Source of the DNA: Lentzea albida
GTDB taxonomy: Bacteria; Actinomycetota; Actinomycetes; Mycobacteriales; Pseudonocardiaceae
NCBI RefSeq assembly: GCF_900111005.1
Contig: NZ_FOFV01000022.1
Coordinates: 1 to 64,000, forward strand
Direction of reading: 5' to 3'
Length of the DNA: 64,000 nucleotides
The position numbers and the translations under genes are program-made. The notes under the pieces were generated by a model, which did not search any database, was not told the origin of the DNA, and saw only the letters and a list, made by a program, of their open reading frames with translations. This document shows, piece by piece, positions 25,046 through 34,106 of the stretch (its first letter is position 1; each line of letters opens with the position of its first letter).

Positions 25046-27742
25046 CTACGAGGAGGTGCCCAGCGCGGTCAGCAGGATGATCGGGGTGGCGCGCAACGAG
25101 GGGTCGGCGCGCACCCGTTCGACCAGCCGGACGCCGTCGAGGTCCGGCACGACGACGTCGCCGATGATCAGGTCGGCTCCCCGCCCGGCGAGGCGGTCGA
25201 GAGCCTGGTCACCGCCGGCGGCGGTCAGGACGTCGTACTGGTCGCTCAGCATCCGTCGCAGGTAGTTGCGCATGTCCGCGTTGTCGTCGACGACGAGCAC
25301 GGTGGCCCGGTGTCCCGCCGCAGAGGGGAGAACGGCGGGTTCGTCGCCGACGAGCCAGGACTCGGCCTCCTCGGCGAACGCCTGCCGCATGCGCGCCTTC
25401 TCCTCGGCGGACCTGACGGGTGCGGGCCGTTGGGCGTGTTGTGGCTGGGCATAAGGGATCCACACGGTGAACGTGCTGCCGAGATCGGGTTCGCTGCGCA
25501 CCCGGATGCTGCCGTGGTGCAGGCTGACCAGCTGCCGCACCAGGGCGAGGCCGATGCCGGAGCCCTCCCGGCTGCGCGCCCTGGCGCCCTCGATCCGGTG
25601 GAAGCGGGTGAACAGGTGCGGGATCTCGGCCGGGTCGATGCCGGTTCCCGTGTCCGTCACCACGAGCTCGACGTGGTGCTGCCGGGAGCCCAGCGCGATG
25701 GTGATCGATCCGGTGAACGTGTGCTTGAGCGCGTTGGACAGCAGGCTGAGCACGACCGTCTCCCACATGGCCCGGTCGAGCCGCACCGGCCGGTCGAGCG
25801 GTGGGCAGTCGACCACCAGGGCGAGGTTCGCGCGTTCGATCGCGGGACGGAGCACGCCGGCCAGGTCGGTCGTGAGCCCGGCGAGGTCCTCGATGTCCTC
25901 GACGACCCGCGGATCCCGCCCCTGTTCGAGCTCCGAGAACGCGAGCAGCGTGTTGACCATGCGGAGCAGGCGCAGCGCGTTGCGGTGCGCGATCCGCGCC
26001 GTGTCCCGGTGCTCGGCCGGCAGGGTCGTGAGCTGTTCCTCGAGCGGCAGCAGCAAGAGGGTGAGCGGTGTGCGGAACTCGTGGCTGAGGCCCGCGAAGA
26101 AGAGGTTCTTCGCGCGGTTCAGCTCGGCGAGCGCCGCCATCTGGCGCTTCTGCTCGCGGTCGATGCGCGCCGCGGTGAGGGTGGCGGCGACGCGTTCGGC
26201 TATGAGGTCGAAGAACTGCCGGTGCGCGGCGTCGAACGGGGCGTGGGAGCTGACGCCGAGCACCAGCAGGGCGGCCGGCACACCGTCGCGGATCGGGCTG
26301 ACGGGCAGGATCACCGCGGTGTGCGGGGGCTGCGGCCACGTGCCGGACACCAGCCCCGGAAAGCGCGTGAGCAGGTCTTCCACGACCTGCGGCTCGGCCG
26401 TGCGCATGCTCTTGTGCAACGGCCACGCCGCCGGGCGCTCGCTGGTGACGAGCTGGTCGAGGGCCGGGCTGTCGTCGGTGAGACCGGTGGACGCGGCGAG
26501 GTGGGCGCGCACGCCCCGTTCCTCGACGAGGTAGACCAGGGCGAACGGGACGTCCTGCGGGTTGGCCGCCAGCGCCCGCATCAGCCACTGGCACACCTCG
26601 CGGTCCGTGGTCGTGTCGCTCGCCTCGCGCGACGTGGCGGTGAGCCGGTGCAGGGTGGTGAGGCGGCGGGCGTTGCGGACCTGGTCGGTGGTGTCGACGA
26701 GGGTGGCGAGCACCCCCGCGACGCGGTCGCCGTCGCGGACGGGGGAGTAGGCGATGGTCGCGAAGAGCTCCTCCGGCCTGCCGTCCCGGTTCACGACGAA
26801 CGGCTGGTCGGTCAGGCGCCGTGCCGTCCCGGTGTCGACGACCTGCCGCACCACCGGGGCGATCGTCGTCGCCGCGTCCGGCCAGACCCGCAGCACCGAA
26901 CGGCCGAGGGCCTCGGGGTGGCGTTCGCCGAGGAGGTCGCGGTAGGCGTCGTTGTACAGCTGCAGCAGGTCGTGCCCCCACATCAGGCTCATGGGCACGG
27001 GGTTGGCGAGGACCATCGCCACCGTGTCGCGCAGCAGGGCGGGCCACCGGTCCACCGGACCGAACGCGGTGGTGCCCCAGTCGGTCGTGCTCATCAGCCG
27101 GCCGAGCTCACCACCGCCCGCGAACATCGCCTCGGTGGCGCGGACCGCGGGCGTGGGCACCGGCCGGCCGGCACCGACCACCCGGTCGAGCAGGTCGGGC
27201 AGTTCCCCCAGAGGCAGCACCAGGTCCGCGGCACCGGCCTTGATCACCGCCGACGGCATCCCGAACGCCGTCGAGGTGAACTCGTCCTGCACGATCACCG
27301 TCCCGCCGGCCCGGTGCACGGCGAGAGCGCCGGCGCTGCCGTCGTTGCCGAGGCCGGTCAGCACGAGCGCGAGGACATGCGCGCCCATCGACGTCGACGC
27401 CGAGGTGAACAGTTCGTCCACCTGTCCGTAGGAGGACCGGTTCGCCATCGGCTGCACGGTCAGCGTGCCGTCCGGCTCCAGGCGCACCCCGGTCCGGCCG
27501 GGACACAGGTAGACGGTGCCGGGTTCGAGCAGCACCCCGTCGTGCGCCCAGACGACCGGGTGCCGCGACACCTTGCCCAGCACCGAGTCCAGCGCGCTCG
27601 TGCCGGGGCCGAGGTGCTGCACGACGACGACGGGCGCGGGCAGGTCCGTGCGCAGGCCGCCCAGCAGCACCTGCAGCGCCTCGGCGCCACCGAGCGAGGC
27701 GCCGACCAGCACCACCTGGTAGCGGGCGGAGTGGGCGTCCAC
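25046..27742 (-). CDS. Hybrid sensor: CheB-PAS-GAF-HisKA-HATPase-receiver (truncated)
   Basis: 898 residues. CheB-like methylesterase domain at about 1-190 (VGASLGGAEAL, VVVQHLGPG, LTGLGNDGSAGAL), PAS around 240-340, GAF-like 375-530, HisKA with phospho-His in LSHEFRTPL near 552, HATPase_c (SNALKHTF; SGIGLALVRQL near 731) and receiver from about 815 (VLVVDDNADMR; phospho-Asp near 862 in IIGDVVVPDLDG). It ends at TAG within the receiver, before the conserved Lys. The GTG start is set by TAGGCT 7 nt upstream (leaderless). The kinase core is intact; the damaged receiver may abolish relay. A methylesterase domain fused to a kinase suggests signalling unlike classical chemotaxis. Confidence 0.88.
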   Translation of the reverse strand: MDAHSARYQVVLVGASLGGAEALQVLLGGLRTDLPAPVVVVQHLGPGTSALDSVLGKVSRHPVVWAHDGVLLEPGTVYLCPGRTGVRLEPDGTLTVQPMANRSSYGQVDELFTSASTSMGAHVLALVLTGLGNDGSAGALAVHRAGGTVIVQDEFTSTAFGMPSAVIKAGAADLVLPLGELPDLLDRVVGAGRPVPTPAVRATEAMFAGGGELGRLMSTTDWGTTAFGPVDRWPALLRDTVAMVLANPVPMSLMWGHDLLQLYNDAYRDLLGERHPEALGRSVLRVWPDAATTIAPVVRQVVDTGTARRLTDQPFVVNRDGRPEELFATIAYSPVRDGDRVAGVLATLVDTTDQVRNARRLTTLHRLTATSREASDTTTDREVCQWLMRALAANPQDVPFALVYLVEERGVRAHLAASTGLTDDSPALDQLVTSERPAAWPLHKSMRTAEPQVVEDLLTRFPGLVSGTWPQPPHTAVILPVSPIRDGVPAALLVLGVSSHAPFDAAHRQFFDLIAERVAATLTAARIDREQKRQMAALAELNRAKNLFFAGLSHEFRTPLTLLLLPLEEQLTTLPAEHRDTARIAHRNALRLLRMVNTLLAFSELEQGRDPRVVEDIEDLAGLTTDLAGVLRPAIERANLALVVDCPPLDRPVRLDRAMWETVVLSLLSNALKHTFTGSITIALGSRQHHVELVVTDTGTGIDPAEIPHLFTRFHRIEGARARSREGSGIGLALVRQLVSLHHGSIRVRSEPDLGSTFTVWIPYAQPQHAQRPAPVRSAEEKARMRQAFAEEAESWLVGDEPAVLPSAAGHRATVLVVDDNADMRNYLRRMLSDQYDVLTAAGGDQALDRLAGRGADLIIGDVVVPDLDGVRLVERVRADPSLRATPIILLTALGTSS

Positions 27743-28228
27743 GGTGGTGAGCCTATTTCGATTCGCGTGTCCGAACGACCCCCGCTTCGGCTTCGATCGG
27801 GTGAGCGGGGGCCTTGGGCTCGTGCGACCGGGGCGGTGCCTGCCGTGCGGGGTCTGCCGGCCGGCAGCGGCCGGCCGCGTGTCCGGGCGTGCCGACGGCA
27901 CGCGCCCGGCCAGCGGACCAGCGTCTCCAACGCCCTTCGCCACACCCCGCCGGCGCCCGATCCGCGTCATCCCGCCATCCCATGTTCCCCCAGTGCCGCA
28001 ACCGATCCAGCCCACCGGCCACCCCGGCCCCACCACGCGGCGCGGGCTTCCTCTGGGCCACCAGACCCCGCCGTCACCAGCGCGGTTGTCGGATGTGGGA
28101 GATGGGAATAGCGTGGGGTGGAGCTTCCCGAAACATCGATCACCACACGAGGAACACCTACCAGGTTCTCCGGGTTGGGCAGCGGCTGACGTCGGCGCTT
28201 CGCGCGGTGCGCCGAGAGGAGGCCGGCC
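27743..28228. other. 486-bp divergent intergenic region
   Basis: Between the hybrid kinase (-) and the STAS gene (+). It contains the leaderless TAGGCT promoter for the kinase at one end and a GAGGAGG ribosome site for the STAS gene at the other. The middle is GC-rich with no convincing coding sequence, RNA gene or strong repeat. Confidence 0.6.
27750..27755 (-). promoter_or_regulatory. -10 box TAGGCT, leaderless start of hybrid kinase
   Basis: Read on the minus strand, TAGGCT is followed by 7 nt and then GTG 27742, matching the leaderless pattern seen elsewhere in the window. Confidence 0.6.
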
Positions 28229-28627
28229 ATGGGCCATCCGTTCGAGGGACTTTCCGACGTTCTGACCGCGCACACGACCGAGCACCAAGGGGTCGCGGTC
28301 GTCGCGCTGACCGGTGAGGTCGACATGCTGACCGAGGAGATCGGCCTCGACGAGGTCCTGTCCGCGGTCGAGAAGGCCCCGGCCAGGGTCGTCGTCGACC
28401 TGCAGGAGATCGAGTTCTTCGGCTCGTCGGGCATCAACCTGCTGCTGATCGCCCAGCGGGAGGCGCGAGCGAGGAAGATCCCGCTCGGTGTGGTCGCCGC
28501 GCACCACGTCGTGCTGTCGCCGTTGGCCGCCACGGGCGTCGACGTGCGGCTGCGGTTGTTCCCGGACCTGGGGGCCGCGCTGCGCGAGCTCGCCGACTCC
28601 GCGCGGGCCGAGCTCCCGACGAGATGA
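28229..28627 (+). CDS. STAS-domain anti-sigma factor antagonist
   Basis: 132 residues. Typical STAS antagonist: VAVVALTGEVDMLTEE, then DLQEIEFFGSSGINLLLIA, where the serine pair marks the phosphorylation site used by RsbW-type kinases. GAGGAGG precedes the ATG. It is followed after one base by the STAS-ATPase fusion, so the likely antagonist and its kinase partner are produced together in the cytoplasm. Confidence 0.93.
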   Translation: MGHPFEGLSDVLTAHTTEHQGVAVVALTGEVDMLTEEIGLDEVLSAVEKAPARVVVDLQEIEFFGSSGINLLLIAQREARARKIPLGVVAAHHVVLSPLAATGVDVRLRLFPDLGAALRELADSARAELPTR

Positions 28628-28628
28628 G

Positions 28629-29372
28629 ATGGCCGGTTCCCGGGTCGAGCAGCTGAAGGTTCGCGCCGAGGAGCGCGACGAGTGCACGCTGATCTCCGTC
28701 GACGGGGTGCTCGGGCGTTCGACCTATGCGGTGCTTCGCGACTACATGCTCAAGTGCGCCGTGGAGGCGCCACGGGCGTTGGTCGTGGATCTGAGCAACG
28801 TCACGATCGCCACGACGAGCGCGCTGAGCGTGTTCACGACGGTGTGGCTGCGCATCAGCGACTGGCCCGCGACACCGTTGCTCGTGGCGACGGGCTCCCG
28901 GCACGTCGAACTGCTCCGGCGCACGGCGATCCGCCGGTACGTCGGGGTCTACGGCCAGGTCGGTGAGGCGCTGGCCAACGTCGAACGGCCCGCACCGCGC
29001 AAGCGCGTCGCCCGCGAACTGCCGCACGACCCGAGCAGCCCCCGTGCGGCCCGCCTGTTCGTGCGGCAGACGTGCGCGGAGTGGGAGCTGGCCGACCTGC
29101 TGACCAACGACGCCGTGCAGGTGGCGTCGGAACTCGTGCAGAACACCGTCCAGCACACGTTCTCCGAGGTGGTGCGCCTCCGGCTCGAGCTGCGGCGCGG
29201 CCGGCTCACCGTGGCGGTCGGCGACGACAGCTCGATCCCGGTGGTGCTCGGTGACCCCGGCAGCCCCGCCAACTTCGGGCGGGGACTGCACGTGGTCGCG
29301 CAGCTCGCGAGGACGTGGGGCTGCGTGATCGACCGGCCGGGCGGCAGGAAGACGGTGTGGGCGGTGCTCTGA
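28629..29372 (+). CDS. STAS-ATPase fusion (anti-sigma partner-switch protein), copy 2
   Basis: 247 residues, same length and layout as the gene at 23106. The STAS part (ISVDGVLGRSTYAVLRDYML, DLSNVTIATTSALSVFTTV) keeps a Thr/Ser cluster at the phosphorylation position, unlike copy 1. The HATPase part has ELVQNTVQH, VGDDSS and FGRGLHVVAQLA. It starts one base after the STAS gene stop. The two copies share FTTV...SDWP and similar spacing, so they are paralogues. Role: kinase/anti-sigma factor with built-in antagonist-like domain (inference). Confidence 0.88.
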   Translation: MAGSRVEQLKVRAEERDECTLISVDGVLGRSTYAVLRDYMLKCAVEAPRALVVDLSNVTIATTSALSVFTTVWLRISDWPATPLLVATGSRHVELLRRTAIRRYVGVYGQVGEALANVERPAPRKRVARELPHDPSSPRAARLFVRQTCAEWELADLLTNDAVQVASELVQNTVQHTFSEVVRLRLELRRGRLTVAVGDDSSIPVVLGDPGSPANFGRGLHVVAQLARTWGCVIDRPGGRKTVWAVL

Positions 29373-29376
29373 ACCG

Positions 29377-30399
29377 TCAGTGCGGTGGTGCGATGCGGCC
29401 TGCCAGGCGCTCGCGGGTCGCTTCCGCACGGACCCGCGCGGCCTCGGCCCTGGTGAGCGCCGCGTCGGCACGGACCTGCGCGGCCTCCACGCGCGCGATC
29501 GCGCCGTTGTGGTTCATGTCGTGCGTGGAGGAAGTCGCGCTCGACAGCCGGACGGTGAACGTCGTCGCCGTGTGCCAGGTGTCGAGGTCGTCGCAGGTCT
29601 GCCTGGTCAGCCGCAGCCCCGCCCCCGCGCGGCGCAGGTCACCGCCGCCCGCACCGGGGCGGAAGCCGGCGCCGGCGTCGCCGAAACCCCGTCCCCGGTC
29701 GGTGATCCGGCACTCCACGAAGTCCGGTGAGACCCACAGCCTGGTGTCGACGGGTGGTCGTCCGTGCAGGTGGGCGTTGGTGAGGACCTCGTTGACCGCG
29801 GCGACGAAGTCCGTGCGCGCCAGCACCGGCAGCACGCCCAGCGCGGCGGAGACCCGCCGCCGGATCGGTCCGAGGTCGTCGATCGACGCGGAGCCGAGGA
29901 CCACGAGCACGGGATCGGCCGGGGGAGGGACGAGCGGAGCGCGGACGGCGAGCCGATCGAGGACCGCCTCGGGGTCGTCGTGGTGCCCGTGGCTCTCCGC
30001 CAGGGCGGCGAGGACGGCGTCCGGTGTGCTGCGGCCGTCGAAGGCGCAGATCAGGGTGACGGCCCGCGGCGCGAGCGTGAGGTTGCACGCGGCCTCGAAC
30101 CGGCGCCACCGGGTCGTACCCGCGGCCGTGGCGCCGTGGTCCGGTTCGACGAGCACCGTCACCGGACCGCACTCGCGGACGAGCCGTTCGAGGACGGCGA
30201 TCGCGGTGCCCGGTCTGGTCCCGGCCTGGGGCCGGGTCAGGGTGCGCGCGTCCGAGCCGGGCGCCAGTGCCGCGGTGATCAGGGCGTTGTGCCGCGGTGA
30301 ACAGCCCAGCACCAGCGGTCCCGGGGACCGGTGCGCGGTGAGCGCGTGCTGGACGAGTTCGTCGGGCGACCCGTAGACGAACGCGCTGTGGGAGCTCAC
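29377..30399 (-). CDS. MEDS-domain protein with HATPase and coiled-coil tail
   Basis: 340 residues. The N-terminal 160 resemble the MEDS sensory domain (PGPLVLGCSPRHNALITAAL, PVTVLVEPDHG), followed by an RsbW-like ATPase (EVLTNAHLHG, ITDRGRGFGD, GAGLRLTRQTCDDL). The last 50 residues are an Ala/Arg/Glu coiled coil. MEDS-ATPase proteins are regulators in actinomycete sigma networks. The GTG start overlaps the stop of the upstream STAS gene (GTGA). Its stop lies 4 bp from that of the convergent STAS-ATPase gene. Confidence 0.85.
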   Translation of the reverse strand: MSSHSAFVYGSPDELVQHALTAHRSPGPLVLGCSPRHNALITAALAPGSDARTLTRPQAGTRPGTAIAVLERLVRECGPVTVLVEPDHGATAAGTTRWRRFEAACNLTLAPRAVTLICAFDGRSTPDAVLAALAESHGHHDDPEAVLDRLAVRAPLVPPPADPVLVVLGSASIDDLGPIRRRVSAALGVLPVLARTDFVAAVNEVLTNAHLHGRPPVDTRLWVSPDFVECRITDRGRGFGDAGAGFRPGAGGGDLRRAGAGLRLTRQTCDDLDTWHTATTFTVRLSSATSSTHDMNHNGAIARVEAAQVRADAALTRAEAARVRAEATRERLAGRIAPPH

Positions 30400-30749
30400 G
30401 GCTGGAGCTGCCGGAACAGGACGAGCGCGTGGCCGAGGCGGTCGACGACGCGCACACGCTGCCGGGGGTCGAGGAGGCCGATCCAGTCGCGCAGGTGGTG
30501 ACCGGCCGCCAGGACGACGACGGTCTCCCGGTCGTGGTGGTCGGCGACGGCGACGACCGCGCGGACGCCCGCGATCGCGATGAAGTCGGTCTCCCGCAGG
30601 TCCAGCACCAGTGCGTGACCGGGTGGCAGGTCGTGCTGCGCGGCGGAGAACTGCCAGGCGGCGGCGGTGGCCGCGTCCAGCGCTCCGGTCGTCGTCAGGA
30701 CGACCCCACCGGAGAGGTCGGTCCGCGAGATCCGCACCACGGCGATCAC
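30396..30749 (-). CDS. STAS-domain protein
   Basis: 117 residues (114 if the start is GTG 30740, placed exactly 7 nt after a TAGGGT box at 30753-30748). STAS pattern: VVLTTTGALDAATAAAW and LVLDLRETDFIAIAGVRAVVA; at the usual phospho-Ser position the sequence is IAIAGV, so regulation by phosphorylation is doubtful. Translationally coupled to the MEDS-ATPase gene, its probable partner. Confidence 0.85.
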   Translation of the reverse strand: MIAVVRISRTDLSGGVVLTTTGALDAATAAAWQFSAAQHDLPPGHALVLDLRETDFIAIAGVRAVVAVADHHDRETVVVLAAGHHLRDWIGLLDPRQRVRVVDRLGHALVLFRQLQP

Positions 30750-30958
30750 CCTACGGCAAAGTTCCCGCGAGTCCGGGCCGGCGGCCGCCCCCTCCGGGCC
30801 GTCCGGACCCGTCCGCGGGGGCGGAAGACCGGGGTCACAAGACCCTTACCGCGACGGGGAATCCGGACGAACATGGGGGCGCGCATCGGCGCCGGGAAGG
30901 CGCGGTTGTCACGAACAGCTCCGATCCCGAAGCGCCGATGCCACCACAGACCGCGGTG

Positions 30959-33900
30959 TCACACCCGCACGCGCAGTGTCGCGATCTCGAACGGGCGCAG
31001 CTCCAGGCCGATCGTCTCGTCCGCTCCCCACACCTGCTCGCCCAGTTCCCGCTCGAGGAGATCCGTCCGCGACGCCGAGGAGAACGGCGTCCCGAGCCCG
31101 ACGGTGACCGACGTCCGCGAACCCCGCGCCTCGTACAGCCGCACGACGAGATCACCGGACCGGTCCTCGGCGAGCTTGACCGACTCGACGAGCACCGACG
31201 GCGAGGACACCGCCACGATCGGGTCGACGGCGTTGGCCGGGTTCCCGCGCACGCCGCGAGCAGGCAGGTTCAGCCGGTAGCCGGCGGCCGCCGCCTCCAG
31301 CACGGTCGGGGCGAAGCCGATCGTGGTGTGGAAGACGTGGGTCCCCTGGTCGGCGTCCGGGTCGGGGAACTTCGGCGCCCGCAGCAGGGACTGGCGGATC
31401 CGGGTGGTCGTGCCGCCGTCGTCGCGGGTCGTGCGGGTCACGTCGTGCCCGTACGTGGACGCGTTGGCGACCACCACGCCGAACCCGGGCTCGCCGACGT
31501 GCACCCACCGGTGCGCGACCGTCTCGAACCGCGCCGCGTCCCACGACGTGTTCGCGAAGGTCGGGCGCATCACGTGCCCGAACTGGATCTCGGAGGCGAA
31601 CTGGTCGGCGCGCACGTCGACGGGGAACGCGAGCTTGAGCAGCTTCTCCTGCTCGTGCCAGTCGACCGCCGTCTCGACCTGCAGCTCGTGCGCGCCGGCG
31701 GCGAGGCGGAACCTCTGGACGACCTCCGAGTCGACGTGGGTGCGGGTCACGGCCAGGGCGTCGCCGTCGATCCGGATCGACGCCGCCTCGCGGAGCTCGG
31801 TCACGGTGTTGGCGTAGGAGCGGTCGATGTCCCACGCCTCGAACATCACCGGCTTGTCCCGGAAGACCTGGAGCAGCGCCGCCGCCTCACCGGGCGGGAC
31901 CAGGTCGCGGCCCGACTCGGTGTCGACCAGCGAGACCAGCAGTCCCGCGGCGTCGAACCGCGCGGAGATCCGGCCGTTCTCGAGGACGTGACCGCCGTCG
32001 ACCGCGACCGGCGTCACCGCCGGCGGCACTTCCTGGCCGACCGACGCTCCCAGTGCCGGAACACCTCCGTCGGCGACAGGGGCAGCGTTGAACACGACTG
32101 TCGCGTCCCCGTCGCCCGCGAGAGCGCTCTGGGCGGCCGCGATGAGGCCTTCGAGCTCCTCACCGACGCGGCGGTAGTTCTCCTCGGCCTCGTCGTGGAC
32201 CCACGCGATCGCGGAGCCCGGCAGGATGTCGTGGAACTGCTGGAGGAGCACCGTGTGCCAGATGGCGTCCAGCTGCTCGTAGGGGTAGTCGAGCAGCCCG
32301 CGGACGGCGGCCGTCGCGCTCCACAGCTCGGCCTCGCGCAGCAGGTGCTCGCTGCGCCGGTTGCCGAGCTTGGTCCTCGCCTGCGAGGTGTAGGTGCCGC
32401 GGTGGGTCTCCAGGTACATCTCGCCCGTCCAGACCTCGGGACGGGTCAGGGTCGCCTTCGCCTCGGCGAAGAAGTCGCCCGGTGAACCCAGGGTCACCCG
32501 CGGGGACCCTTCGAGGTCCCGCGTGCGTCGTGCGGCGGCGATCATCTCGCGGGTCGGGCCACCGCCGCCGTCGTACCACCCGAAGAGGGTCATCGAGACG
32601 TTCGACGCCCCCTTCTCGGCGTACTGGCGCTGCGCCTTGGCGAGATCGGCGGCACCCAGGTCCGAGCCGTAGGTGTCGTTCGGGGGGAAGTGGGTGAAGA
32701 TCCGGCTGCCGTCGATGCCCTCCCACCAGAAGGTGTGGTGCGGCATCTTGTTGGTGTCGTTCCAGGACATCTTCTGGGTGAGGAAGCTGTCGGTCCCGGC
32801 GGAGCGGGCGATCTGGGGCAGGGAGGCGGTGAAACCGAACGAGTCGGGCAGCCAGGCCTCGCGCGAGAGCAGTCCGAACTCGCGCTGGAAGAACCCCTGC
32901 CCGTGCACGAACTGGCGCACCAGGGCCTCGCCGCCCGGCATGTTCGTGTCGCTCTCGACCCACATGCCGCCGACCGGGACGAACCGGCCCTCGGCCACGC
33001 GCACGCGGATGCGTTCGAAGAGGTCCGGGTAGTACTCCTTCACCCACGCGAACTGCTGGGCGCTCGAGCAGGCGAAGGTGAACTCGGGGTCGGCGTCCAT
33101 CAGGTCGAGCACGTTGGAGAACGTCCTGGCGCACTTGCGGACCGTCTCGCGCGTCGGCCACAGCCAGGCGGAGTCGAGGTGCGCGTGACCGACCGCGACG
33201 ATCGAGTGCGCGCTGGAGTGGGCGGGAGCGCCGAGGACGCCGGCGAGCTGTTTCCGTGCTGCCGCAGCGCTGCCGCGGACGTCGTCCGGGTCGATCGTGT
33301 CGCACATGGCCTCGAGCGCGCGGAGGATCTCGGCCCGGCGCGGGAGGGTCGGCTCGAGCTCGCGCATCAGTCCTGTCAGGACGGTCACGTCGGCGAGCAG
33401 CGCGTCCACCTCGAGATCGCGTTCGACGAGCATGAGGCTGCGCAACGTGTAGATCGGCTCCGAGCCGGCCGTGGTCTTGCTGCCCAGGCGCGCGGCGTGG
33501 GGCCGGGCGACGGGGGCGAGCGTTCCCGGCAGCGCCGCGGCCATGCCCCCGGCCGCCGCGGCGGGTGCCGAGGCGAAGAAGTGCTCGAGCATGTTCGGGT
33601 TGGACGCCGCCTCCACGTAGAGGTCGACGGACGTGCCGTCGACGTCGACCACGCGGTTGAACGGCTCGATGCCCTTGATGATGGTGCCGTCCGGCCGGTA
33701 GGCGAGGCCTTCCGCCTGGAACGCGGGCAGCAGGGGGGAGAAGCCCAGGTCGACGAACAGCTGCACGGCGCTGCCCTCGCGCCCCCAGTCCTGCGGCACC
33801 GAGCCCGTGACGTGGAACCAGGTCGTGCCCCAGGGCCTGCTCCAGGGCGTGCCGACCTCGAACGGCTCGAAGTCCTGGTTCACTGCTTCCGCGAACGGAA

Positions 33901-34027
33901 CGGGTTCGTCCGGCACCTCCCACGCGGTGATGCCGACGGGAGCGGTCCTGATGAACAGGGCGGGCGTCACGTGATCGCGGATGGTGTTCCCGACGCGCTG
34001 CTCGACCTGGACGACGTTGTCATGCAT
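30959..34027 (-). CDS. GH38 alpha-mannosidase
   Basis: 1022 residues, full length. Family features: VGHAHLDSAWLWP (zinc-binding His/Asp), catalytic nucleophile Asp395 in WLPDSFGF, FQREFG, LLQQFHDILPGSAI, and a beta-rich C-terminal half. No signal peptide: a cytoplasmic exo-alpha-mannosidase acting on imported mannosides. ATG 34027 lies 18 bp from a palindromic operator shared with the divergent tetR gene; an identical type of site precedes the MFS gene. Together these form a mannoside-uptake and degradation locus. Confidence 0.95.
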   Translation of the reverse strand: MHDNVVQVEQRVGNTIRDHVTPALFIRTAPVGITAWEVPDEPVPFAEAVNQDFEPFEVGTPWSRPWGTTWFHVTGSVPQDWGREGSAVQLFVDLGFSPLLPAFQAEGLAYRPDGTIIKGIEPFNRVVDVDGTSVDLYVEAASNPNMLEHFFASAPAAAAGGMAAALPGTLAPVARPHAARLGSKTTAGSEPIYTLRSLMLVERDLEVDALLADVTVLTGLMRELEPTLPRRAEILRALEAMCDTIDPDDVRGSAAAARKQLAGVLGAPAHSSAHSIVAVGHAHLDSAWLWPTRETVRKCARTFSNVLDLMDADPEFTFACSSAQQFAWVKEYYPDLFERIRVRVAEGRFVPVGGMWVESDTNMPGGEALVRQFVHGQGFFQREFGLLSREAWLPDSFGFTASLPQIARSAGTDSFLTQKMSWNDTNKMPHHTFWWEGIDGSRIFTHFPPNDTYGSDLGAADLAKAQRQYAEKGASNVSMTLFGWYDGGGGPTREMIAAARRTRDLEGSPRVTLGSPGDFFAEAKATLTRPEVWTGEMYLETHRGTYTSQARTKLGNRRSEHLLREAELWSATAAVRGLLDYPYEQLDAIWHTVLLQQFHDILPGSAIAWVHDEAEENYRRVGEELEGLIAAAQSALAGDGDATVVFNAAPVADGGVPALGASVGQEVPPAVTPVAVDGGHVLENGRISARFDAAGLLVSLVDTESGRDLVPPGEAAALLQVFRDKPVMFEAWDIDRSYANTVTELREAASIRIDGDALAVTRTHVDSEVVQRFRLAAGAHELQVETAVDWHEQEKLLKLAFPVDVRADQFASEIQFGHVMRPTFANTSWDAARFETVAHRWVHVGEPGFGVVVANASTYGHDVTRTTRDDGGTTTRIRQSLLRAPKFPDPDADQGTHVFHTTIGFAPTVLEAAAAGYRLNLPARGVRGNPANAVDPIVAVSSPSVLVESVKLAEDRSGDLVVRLYEARGSRTSVTVGLGTPFSSASRTDLLERELGEQVWGADETIGLELRPFEIATLRVRV

Positions 34028-34044
34028 GACCGCACGCTACCAGG

Positions 34045-34066
34045 AAAAGCTCCGAGTGGAACTTTT
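34045..34066. promoter_or_regulatory. Operator O1 of the mannosidase locus
   Basis: Palindrome aaaagctcc-gagt-ggaactttt with one mismatched pair, between the mannosidase and tetR starts. It nearly matches the site at 34744-34767, so the same TetR protein probably binds both. It sits just upstream of a TAGGGT -10 candidate (34072-34077) for tetR. Confidence 0.8.
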
Positions 34067-34106
34067 TTTGGTAGGGTGGACCCGAACGACCGACGAGGAG
34101 GTACAG

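Noticed and set aside
25028..28111. Plus-strand frame of about 1027 codons
   Set aside because: Antisense to the hybrid kinase; no motifs.
30611..32485. Plus-strand frame of about 624 codons
   Set aside because: Antisense to the GH38 mannosidase C-terminal half.
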